A DNA stretch of 64,000 bases, from positions 16,373,374 through 16,437,373 of the forward strand of contig OZ024827.1 of NCBI GenBank assembly GCA_964016985.1, given 5' to 3'. Origin of the DNA: Anodontia alba. Taxonomy: Eukaryota; Mollusca; Bivalvia; Lucinida; Lucinidae. A program made the position numbers and the translations under genes. Below the pieces are notes generated by a model. The model made no database searches. It worked only from the letters and a program-made list of their open reading frames with translations, and was not told the origin of the DNA. Each line of letters opens with the position of its first letter. Position 1 is the stretch's first letter. Shown in pieces: positions 53,760 through 63,600 of this stretch.

Positions 53760-53985
53760 ATTAACGCTAAGCGTGGTGGTTAAAATAATTAGCAGACGAC
53801 ATTTTGAAATATATTTCTTAGTTTTCCCAGGAAATAGGCTGTGACATTCCATGCAAATTGTCTCCTACTACGGAGACAATTTGCATGAGATGTCAAATCA
53901 AATTTTCTTGGAAAAATAAGAAAAAATATCATCAATTTGTCGTCTGCTGAACCTGCACAGAAAGTAATGAAGGTAAAGGTCAGGG
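53760..53985. mobile_element. Family D MITE
   Basis: 'attaacgctaagcgtggtgg' at the left, hairpin 53818-53915, right arm 'ttgtcgtctgctgaacctgc' then 'acagaaagtaatgaagg'. Confidence 0.65.
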
Positions 53986-54033
53986 CAGTGACCATCTTTT
54001 TATACACGTTCGTACTAAACTGTCGCAAGATAT

Positions 54034-54275
54034 GATTGAGCCAGCACACGACAAAACCTACAATAATACTGCTGCGATCAGCGAAGACTCAGATCAGACT
54101 GCGCATCCGCGCAGTCTGATCAGAGTCTTCGCTGATCGCATGTGTCTTCTACAGCCTCCGGGCTATCCAAAGAGGGATAAACGAGAACCTTCGCCATACT
54201 GGATGGATATAAAGTCGATCTGAGTCTTTGCTGGTCACACAGGTCTTATTGTAGATTTTGTCGTGCGCTGGCTCA
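54034..54275. mobile_element. Family F MITE, intact
   Basis: Ends GAGCCAGCACACGACAAAAC and the complement of TTTTGTCGTGCGCTGGCTC. Hairpin 54078-54140 with GATCAGACTGCGCATCCGCG arms. Confidence 0.75.
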
Positions 54276-54290
54276 GATATCATGAGTTGC

Positions 54291-54530
54291 GCCAAGTGAA
54301 AATGTGCTCTCGGGGCATGCGCGGACATGCAGTAGAGGCTTAGATCAGACTGTGCGGATGCGCAGTCCGTTTACGGCATTCGCTGTCCGCTGCCAGAATC
54401 ATTGAAGGCTATAGACTATATCAATGGAGAGCAATGATCCGGATAAGACCTTACGCATGCGCAGAATGATGTAAATCCGCACATTTTGCGCATGCTTAAA
54501 GGCATTTTATTTTGCTTCGCGTAGCTCATG
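54291..54530. mobile_element. Family E MITE
   Basis: It runs from GAGTTGCGCCAAGTGAAAAT to TTTTGCTTCGCGTAGCTC. It begins 15 bp after the F copy. Confidence 0.65.
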
Positions 54531-54646
54531 TAATAGTACTTTAACGTTGCATTTACCTGTCAAAACGAGTGTCAAAACGGAAAGCTCACAAATGGCTACT
54601 GACGACGCAAGTATGATAATGTTAAATTTCTTTCTAAATACCGATG

Positions 54647-54851
54647 TTAACCCTTCTCTTGCTGAACACGGCATGCCCTGTCTTAGCAAACAGTGCAGAT
54701 CCAGATCAGTTGGCTTCTGAACTGATCTGGATCTGCACTGTCTGTCATTGAATATGTGATTTTCTATCAAATACCCAGATCAAATAATCTGATTGGCTGG
54801 AAATTAGAGGTGGGCGTGACTTCTTAATTTATTCAGCATGACAAGGGTTAA
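54647..54851. mobile_element. Family C1 MITE
   Basis: It runs from TTAACCCTTCTCTTGCTG to CATGACAAGGGTTAA. The core at 54685-54750 has a shortened tip. The arms are close to those of 5382. Confidence 0.75.
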
Positions 54852-55115
54852 CATATTTACGGGGACTGAATACTCTTGGTAATTTTTCTACCATTTTTCC
54901 CAAAGGAGACAACTTTTATGACTTCATTTTTTTTGCTTTCTTGCACATCATGGCCATTCTGAAAAGTAGTGTAAACTGGCTCCCAAATTCTTTCCATTTA
55001 GGGTAAACTCTTTTTCAGGAGTAGGGTGGCGGGAGGGGAGGAGGGGGGGGGGGGGCGGCAAAAACAATTTGACAGAACTACCACCTCCTGAAACTGATCC
55101 AGTCCCCTTAAAACA
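54852..55115. mobile_element. Family G MITE with G-run expansion
   Basis: Starts 'ttacggggactgaatac' and ends 'gatccagtccccttaa'. In the core, 'ttttcagaagggagtc' is replaced by 'cttttttcaggagtagggtggc' followed by a G run at 55040-55057. Confidence 0.6.
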
Positions 55116-55142
55116 TGAATTGTTTAATGTTTTGGATAGAGC

Positions 55143-55375
55143 ATTACGAAAACATGTCTATTCAAATATATAGAAAATGTCGCCTCCAAAAACTGAAAAT
55201 TTTTAGATAAAAAACTCTGATATTTTTCATATTTCTGCTCAAAACATAGATTGTGGGTACTCGTTAGAACCGCCTCGGCGAGGCGGTTCTAACGAGTACC
55301 CACAATCTATGTTTTGAGCAGAAATATGAAAAATAATGTATACCCCTGTAAACCCCAGTTTTACCATATGCAGGA
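55143..55375 (-). mobile_element. Family A MITE, right end lost
   Basis: Left end and perfect hairpin (55238-55325) are present. The copy breaks off inside 'cccagttttaccatatg' and passes into unrelated DNA. Confidence 0.75.
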
Positions 55376-56575
55376 ATTCTCGTACTACAGGTACTAATCC
55401 GCACTAATCGGTCCCTTCTGTGACGTCACAGCCTGTCGGTAGTTCTCAGACAGGTAATAGTGTGGAAATGTATAGAATTATATAGGAGCCCATCATTTAA
55501 CGAATAAAATCATTTATTTTCAGTAATACAAGATATTATTATAACCTCGCAATAGCTAGAAAAATGTATCTGCTTCAATTTGATACCAAATTTGTTGAAA
55601 TAAGATAAATTTTAAAATGGCCCAGATTGTAATGAATGTTACAAGGGTTTTTCCTTATTAAGTCTTTGTATTTTACAACAAAAATGAAAAATAGCCTTGA
55701 TTCAATCGCCAAAAAGTCATATTTTTAAAAATTTCTCCGTTCGCTATAACCTCTCGATTTAATATCTATAGTTATGTAGTAAAATATTGAATAAATTATT
55801 TTATTAAAAATGGCCCACAGGTTGCAGAATATAGCTATATTTGAAAAATGCGAACCGAAAATGTGTAATGATTACACAGACGCAGGTCTTGTGTACACAT
55901 GATACTAGAATGAATTGCAAAAGAGGTTGTAAGAATTGGAAAAGAAAAAAGAAATTGGTATCCAATGATAGTATTATAAAGATTATTTAGCTTCAAAAAG
56001 GAAAACAAAGATATATACTTATAGTAAAATAAACTTATTTATTTAATTTTTGTTTATGTGGCATTATGTTTTTATTCGGCAACTTATTGAAGCTTTAATG
56101 AAAATTTGATATAATTACTTTTGACCATGGGAAAACTACAAACTGCTTAATTACTTGTTTTTTGTTTGTTTAATGACGAAAAAAAATGCTTTGTCGGGAT
56201 ACAAGAAAAATACCTAAATGCGCGGCCATTCTTGCGACATTTTCTTAATAACAATTACTGCTAATGAGTGCCAATTATGTCCTTATCTTGACGCAAGAAA
56301 GCAACGAAATCACTTTTTACATAACTGACATATATGCTTATGCGCAATTTTAATTGCACAAACAGAATCAAATCCAACATTTGAACTTTTTGCATAAACT
56401 AGCACTTTAATTGACACGATTTGCTCATTTTAGATTCCTGTACATAAATAAGGACTACATGGTTCATAATCATGGCTTCATCTAGGTGCGTGCGTGTACA
56501 AAATAAATTTGACTATAAAAAAACTGAATGAGGGTGAGGCTCTCTCTCTCTCAAACATTGTTCTCATAATCTGTG
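55376..56575. other. AT-rich DNA without gene or repeat seen
   Basis: No splice-flanked peptide, no hairpin and no word shared with the named families. Confidence 0.4.
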
Positions 56576-56579
56576 AATA

Positions 56580-56702
56580 ACACGAGTCTCTCCAAATAAA
56601 AGCAGCATTAAATATGACGTGCAACCATTGTAGTTCCAGATCAGCATGTACATACATTTTTTCTCTGATAGAATGTGCAAGCTCTATTCAACATGCGGTG
56701 TT
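56580..56702 (+). repeat. Direct repeat, left copy
   Basis: 'acacgagtctctccaaataa' to 'ctattcaacatgcggt'. The same words in the same order recur at 57778-57880, where an internal 'attaaatatgacgtgc' is missing. Confidence 0.8.
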
Positions 56703-56889
56703 AAATATGTATATTTAATAAATAATTTATAATATTTAAAAAAATACATTAAAACAAAATGATAATTGATATTATTTTCAGAAATAATTATTGTAGTAAT
56801 CTTTAGCTGTATATCATAATTCGGAAAATAAATAATCCTATGCTTGTCCTATTTTGTTTCATAAAATGGTTCTCTATCCAGGAAATTGA

Positions 56890-56908
56890 AACATAATGAT
56901 ACTAATGA

Positions 56909-56942
<34 letters not shown>

Positions 56943-57138
56943 TACTACTACTACGACTATTATTATTATGTTGTACATCACAATTCCGAAGAATAAATAT
57001 TATTATGCTGGTCATATTCATGATACTAATGATATTATTATTATTGTTATTGTTATTATTATTTACTACTACTACTATTATTATGTTGTTGTACATCACA
57101 ATTCCGAAGAATAAATATTATTATGCTGGTCATATTCG
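56890..57138 (+). repeat. Tandem duplication, unit about 120 bp, with (ATT)n
   Basis: Both units read 'gatactaatgatattattat', then (ATT)n, 'ttactactactac', 'tgttgtacatcacaattccg' and 'aagaataaatattattatgc'. A diverged third unit is at 56800-56850. Confidence 0.85.
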
Positions 57139-57316
57139 AAATGTTTTATTTGTAAAATAGTTACATGGATAGTTTATACTATCGTACATGTGTATTTAGG
57201 GGTAAAATATTGCTAATTACCGTATAAACCCTATTAGACACATTAAATAACTATCATACTGAAATTTGATCAAGTCCGTTTGGCTACCTGTTGACACAGC
57301 TTATACCTGCTATCTG

Positions 57317-57380
57317 AGTGGCAAACAGTGTAGACCTTGATAAGATACTCTTTGATGTAATGTCTGATCAGGGTCACTGC
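57317..57380. repeat. Family C core
   Basis: 'ggcaaacagtgtagaccttg' against a weak 'ctgatcagggtcactgcct'. Confidence 0.45.
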
Positions 57381-57604
57381 CTTTTGTTATGGTGTGTTGA
57401 TCAGAATCCTGAGGTTAAATACTATAAAACACTTTCTCAGTCAGATTCAATAAATTGTTCACACCTTTTCAAACAATACCCTAAAGGCAATTGTTTCAAA
57501 AACAAACCAGGGATACCAGATGATTCGATTCTACTCTTTACAACACTTTCCCTATCTTTTTAACAAGGCCATTATAGAACCAATTGATTTGTCTAAACAT
57601 TGCT

Positions 57605-57685
57605 GGGTAAGTGTAAAATAGTGTAGACCCTGAACACACAATGCCTGATGTGACATCTGATCTGGGTCTACACTGTTGGCACAGA
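57605..57685. repeat. Family C core
   Basis: 'gtgtagaccctgaacacaca' and 'atctgatctgggtctacact' as arms, followed by 'aaaacctaggatag', an arm word also near 11265. Confidence 0.5.
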
Positions 57686-57777
57686 CCTCTGTCTAAAAAC
57701 CTAGGATAGTAGTAACAGTCATAATCCAAGGAAAACGACATTTTATCCATATTTGCTAACTACCCAACACAGAAATA

Positions 57778-57880
57778 ACACGAGTCTCTCCAAATAAAAG
57801 CAGCAACCATTGTAGTTCCAGATCAGCATGTGCATATTTTTTTTCTGATAGATTGTGCAAGCTGTATTCAACATGCAGTA
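57778..57880 (+). repeat. Direct repeat, right copy
   Basis: Partner of 56580-56702. It contains 'gcaaccattgtagttccaga' and 'gattgtgcaagctgtattc'. Confidence 0.8.
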
Positions 57881-58314
57881 TAGACTCTGATCAATATATT
57901 TCAGCGGACACACAGACTACTCGGGGTCTACATTGATCGCATAATTCATAAAGCCCATTAAAAAAAAGATTCAATCATAATTGTTCTTATTTTACTTGAA
58001 GACACCTCAAAGTTCTTGAAACGATCAACAAAACATTTTACTTTCATTTATATTAGCATTAAAAAAAATGGTTCAAACATATATAAATACAAGTTAAATA
58101 ACAGCACGTTGTTTATTTTCTGGTTTCATTTGTCTACTCTTATTATCATTATCCAGTGGGAACTAGAAGCCTCAGGCCACCGGACGTTAATAATAGCTAG
58201 ATCTATAACTCATGCAATAAAAACAAAGTGGCCAAAACATCAAATAAACATCAACTTTTGAAAAAGACTGTGTAACTAAAGAAACTGATTACTGTAGAAT
58301 ATATTGATTAAGAG

Positions 58315-58375
58315 TTAAAATCCTGATCAGAGTGTGCAGATTCGCAGACTGATCTGGATCTTTAGTGTTTGCATA
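58315..58375. repeat. Family C/F-type core
   Basis: 'cctgatcagagtgtgcagat' facing 'cgcagactgatctggatc'. Confidence 0.4.
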
Positions 58376-58574
58376 ATACATAATTTCCCTTTTTTCATAA
58401 TCTGACACAACTGCCCTTTATCTGAGACAGGTCGCGGGGTCCTGCAATTCTTGAGATGATAAGTTAAAACTAGAATTAATTTTTATGCAAGTTTTTTGAC
58501 AATTTGTCTATTTTTTTATTTTTTTTTTTTGTTAAGTTTAAATGATTGTTAAAACAACGTTCATGCATTAAGGG

Positions 58575-59300
58575 AAAAGTGATGATGATATTCGTATTTT
58601 TCCCAGAAAGTAGGCTTTGACATGTCATGCGAATTATCTTCAACAGAGACAGTTTGTATGGACTGTCAATCTTTTTTTTCTTCTTTCTTTCTTTTTTGTG
58701 GGGGTGGGGGAGAGGTAAAAATTTTAACCCTTAACCTTTTCCACTCTCTGGGCTAATTCAGCAGCAATAAACTGGTTATTTTTTTTTTTTGAATTTTCCC
58801 CCAGAAAATAGGATTTGACATTTTATGCAAATTGTTTGCAATGGAGATGCTTTGCATGAAATGTCAAACCATTTTCTTTTTAGGGGTGGGGTGATTTGAT
58901 CGCTTAACGTTCATCACTTTCTGGGCTAATTCTGCATGCGATAAAGAGGTTATTGTCTTAGTTTATCATGAAAAAAGGATTTGGCACTTCATGCAAATAT
59001 TCTTCATTGGAGACAATTTTCATGAAATGTCGAATCCTGTTTTTAAAATAAAACATACAGAGGAATTGTTCAGGATAAGTATTTGGTGATTGTATTTTTT
59101 CTCCATAAAAACATATGTTGTGGGTACTCGTTAGATGAGCCTCACCAAGGTTCTTCAAACGAGTACTCATAACATGCTTTTGCTTCACCGATGTGCATCA
59201 AATTAATACCTACAACATATGTTTTAATGGAGAACTGGAGAAAATTGTCCCATATTTATGTTGTCTGCAAAACTTTTACCCAAAGTGCTTAGGGCTTAAT
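58575..59300. mobile_element. Three family D elements in a row
   Basis: Hairpins at 58603-58668, 58797-58868 and 58972-59040. Between them 'taaccttttccactctctggg' and 'taacgttcatcactttctgg' mark new left ends. The first copy has a T run and G run (58668-58712) in its right arm. The third is interrupted by a hairpin with 'catatgttgtgggtactcgt' (59112-59230) and ends 'tacccaaagtgcttagggct'. Confidence 0.55.
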
Positions 59301-59411
59301 TGATAAGTACTGTGCTAATTCGCGCCACCATTGGCTCCTAAGTTTATGAAATAGGATTGTCTTTATGATGCTGTGAACAAATAGCCCAAAGCTATTTATG
59401 TACCTGTCTTG

Positions 59412-60668
59412 AAAGATAAGATAATTTTTTTTAAGATAAGATAATTTATTTCAGAAACATAAGCCTACTGGCCCTTGAGTTCTACAGGTATACATATAAC
59501 TAAGTGGGTACATAAAGTACAGAAATAGCGAACAATATTGCATTTTCCATTTTGTGAACAGTGATTTTAGGCTGTTCAACATATTTAAGATTTCAATATA
59601 CTATTATCACTATTATGCACTGTACGGAGAGATTGTAAGCACCGACACACTTCCAAATATCTTTCTATATGGTTTCTCATCATCAATAATAACTTACTTT
59701 GTTACATAGCTATATATGATGTGCGTGGGGCCAGTTAGGAATCTTGACAGGGGAGACAATTATCTCCACTCCCAAAACTCCCCCTGTTTACCCACTTCCA
59801 TCACGTAAGTAAACACGGATATCCCTCATTTACATGGTTGACAAAAGCATATAATATAAGGAAACAGATATGTAAGGCGTGAAGTCTCAGATCAGCCTAT
59901 GCAACCACATGGCCCAATTGCACAGGCTGATCCGAGATCAGCTCTATCACAGGTAACTATACGTTAAATTCCCAAATTTGCAAAACAAATCAAAAATCCG
60001 TTTACACATTCGCGCAGTCTGAATCCTAGGCTTACCTAGTCATCAAACAACTTCAAACGTTTTATTAATATTATGTGGGAACCAGTAAGGAATTCTGCCA
60101 GGGGAGATGGCCATCTCCTCTCCCAAAATTCCCTGTTTACCCATACTAATCATGCTGAATAGCAAAGAATACCCCGCCTTCCCTAAGAAACAACTACTTC
60201 TATGTTCGATAAGACAGAGTGCAAACAAATACCGAAATCTGAGGTTTTGGTATCCATGATCAGCCCCAGATCAGCCTATGCCATCTCATAATCAGATCGC
60301 ATAGGTCGATCCCTGACCTCCTCGATCATCGGGTAACTACAAATAAATTGGATAAACTCAAATTGAATAAATGAAATCTCAATTCAGTCTACGTATTCAC
60401 TCAGCCTGGTCCCAGACTAACTTGTTTATCAAACAACTTTAACATTTAATTTCTATTATGTGGGAACCAGAAGGGAATTTGCCAGGGGAGATAATTATCT
60501 CCTCTCCCAAACTCCGTCTGTTTACCCTCACTCACCATGCCCAGTAACATTTTAATATATCTCTTTTTATGATTGGCAAATACCTCTAAGTACAATATGG
60601 CCAGTTGCAAACAAGTACAGAAACCTACGTTTTAAAACCCATGAGAAAGAATTCCACTAGTATTGTTT
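59412..60668 (-). mobile_element. LINE 3' UTR with triple repeat and tail
   Basis: In LINE sense it follows the stop at 60669. Three repeats have cores at about 60458, 60073 and 59727 (plus strand: 'atgtgggaaccagaagggaa', 'gccaggggagat' and 'tctcctctcccaaa'). Two of the units also contain an inverted pair 'agatcagcctatgc' / 'gcataggtcgatc'. Spacing is about 385 and 347 bp. The end is AT-rich with two TTATCTTATCTT motifs (minus strand, 59412-59446), which looks like the short tandem tail that ends many LINEs instead of poly(A). Confidence 0.7.
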
Positions 60669-63600
60669 TTACAAACTACTTAAAAATACAAGCTCATTTC
60701 TTTTTTTAAAGGCTTTATATGTATAAATAGCCAAATTGCAAATATCTTTTTTCCGGTTTGACGTTAATAACTCAACAAATTTACGCATATTTGGTCTAAC
60801 CCGAAAATATCTAGGTATATATAAAATTCTAAGATGTGCGTAATTAGAGCATTCCAATACAAAATGATACTCGTCTTCTAAAACATTACAATAACTACAT
60901 TTCCTTTCATTAATATCTACCCTTATCGGCCTAGACCACCTCCCCGCCTCTATTTCCAATCTGTGTGATGAAACTCTTAATCTAGTCAAAGCTATTCGTA
61001 ATTTTTTAACAGTTACACAGTCTAAATATGACTGGAAATCAAAACTAAATATATTCCGATAAAACAGTGCTCGTGATGATCCTTCAATCTCTGCAGTAAT
61101 ATTCTGGATGAAAATATCCTTTAACCTCTTTTTAAACATCGACAGAAATACTTTAATATCCCCCACGTTCTGTTGCAACCAGACCTCTCTAAATCCAGAG
61201 TTACATAACAAATGCTTTACCAAAGATGCCCAGTTAATAATTCTATCACTAATTTCCAAATCCCGTATCATCATATCATAAACGGCTCTGATATATTTAT
61301 TTGCATTTGTGTTAGCAAACTTTAACCAAAAACGTACAATAATTAAATATCTTTGTATTTGACAACTAGTTCGTCCTAACTCCCCATAAATAAAGTTATT
61401 TTGTGTAGATATCTTAACACCTAAAAGCCTTTTACAAAACTGAAGACGTATTCTTTCAATATGCACAGCTTTGCAAAATCCCCAGACTTCCGCCCCATAA
61501 TTCATTATTGGAGTTACAAGCTTATCAAATAGTTCTAATGTGTGTTTGACATCAATGTTTGTAAATTTATGCAGATAACTGTTTAATTTAAAAACAGCTT
61601 TCTGTGCCTGTCCTGCTAATGTTTGTTGTGCCCCAGAGAAAGAACCCCCAGACGTAAAAATTATACCCAAGTATGAGAAAGAAGAAACGATTTCTAATTC
61701 TTGCCCGTCATAATAAAACTTCAAATTTCTTGGAAGTGTACCCCCTTTTCTAAATACGACCACCTTTGTTTTAGAGATATTAACTTTCAACTTCCATCTA
61801 TTACAATATGCATTTAGAATATTTATACCATTCTGCAATTCTTCCTCAGTTTCAGAAAATAATGTAATATCGTCTGCATATAGCAATAATAATAACTTTA
61901 AAGATTCTATATCAATCCCATCTAAACCATTTAATCGGAACTCTTCTTCCAAATCATTCACATACATTGAGAACAAAAAGGGTGACAAACACTCACCTTG
62001 ACGGACCCCAAGAAAACACTCAAAATTGTTACTTAGTACATTTTCAAGTTTCACCCTTGACTTAACATGCTCATACATACTTCTAATCACATTTAACAAT
62101 TTCCCACTAACACCATATTTTATCAATTTATACCATAAAATATCTCTATTTATAAAGTCAAACGCTTTGGTGAAATCAACAAAAGCACAATAAAGTTTCT
62201 TTCCCTTGTTTATCAAATGAGTAATAAGACCGTGTAAATTAAAGATATTATCAACCGTCCCCATTTCTGACCTGAATCCAGCCTGTGCTTCAATGTATAC
62301 ATTATATTCCTCGGCCCACGCAGTCAACCGATTATTAATTACGCGAGTAAATAATTTACCAAAGCAACTTAGTAGTGTAACACCCCTATAATTTTCTACG
62401 TTACTTAAGGAACCTTTTTTATGTATGGGAACTATATAACCTTGTGTCCATGATGAAGGAAAATAACCCTTATGCAGCAATATATTAAAGATTGTATATA
62501 GATATCTAGGAAGAATCTCAGTACCATGTATGAAAAACTCATTCAAAAGCCTATCCGGACCCCCACTTTTGCCAGACTTTAACTGTTTTATAGCTTTTAT
62601 AATCTCATTTAGACTTATTTCACAATCCAATTCCGAAAAAAGAAGTTGTAATTCTGAATTTAGAAACCTATTATTAAAATCCAAAATATCTTCATCTGCT
62701 TGAAAAAAGACACTGTTTGGGTCATTGACAGCTTTGAAGTACTCAGCAAATTGTTTGGCCGACAGTGTCTTCGGATCCGATTTATTTTGCGAACTTTTTA
62801 ATAATCTCCAATAATCTCTAGCATTTTTATACTTAATATTGATTAATTTTTGTGTAGTCTTAACCTTATTTTCATACTGAAATTTCCGAACTGAAGATTT
62901 AAAACATGTTCGTGCTCTCACCATCGCAATGCGATTTTCATTAGATTTATCATATCTATATACATTAAGTTTTTGTAGAAAGTCAATTTTCTGAATTTCA
63001 CACTCTTCACTATACAAACGCGGTCCATTAAAACAAGCCCTGGTTGATTTTTTATAAGGTTTCTCAAATAATGGTTTACATACCGAGTCTAAAGCCGATA
63101 CAAAGTTCTGTATGCAACAGTCTAACTCCGAGTCTGAGCTATCATTAGTAATACCATTTACAATACTATCAAACTTTTGAACAGTCTCTAATGAATTTAA
63201 TGTAGCTCTATATTTATCTGATACAGTCTGATCCCATACATACTTACTTTCAACTGTTTCATAATCATCATCTGCATCAAAACTAGCTGTATCAGCAGTA
63301 CTGCGGAAATGCAAAGAAAAATTGACAGCACAATGGTCAGATAGAATATTAGGATCATCAACGTAGAATGCAACGAACTGTTTAAGCAAATTCTGGCTCA
63401 CAAGAACATAATCAATGAGACTTGACCCGCGGCTCCCCACATACGTACACTTCCCCACTGCAGCATCATCTCCAACACGACTATTTGCAATACGTAAACC
63501 AGTCTGACGGCAGAAATTTATAAGTAAAGACCCATTTTCATTCAACACTGTATCCTGTGAGGATCTACAAATAGGCAAATCAGGCTCATAATCATCGGGC

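Noticed and set aside
56896..57114. Open frame with runs of isoleucine, leucine and threonine
   Set aside because: Translation of the (ATT)n and (ACT)n microsatellites.
157..58900. Many regularly built palindromes, considered as a CRISPR array
   Set aside because: Copies are far apart, have no spacers of constant size, and the DNA is clearly intron-containing eukaryotic.
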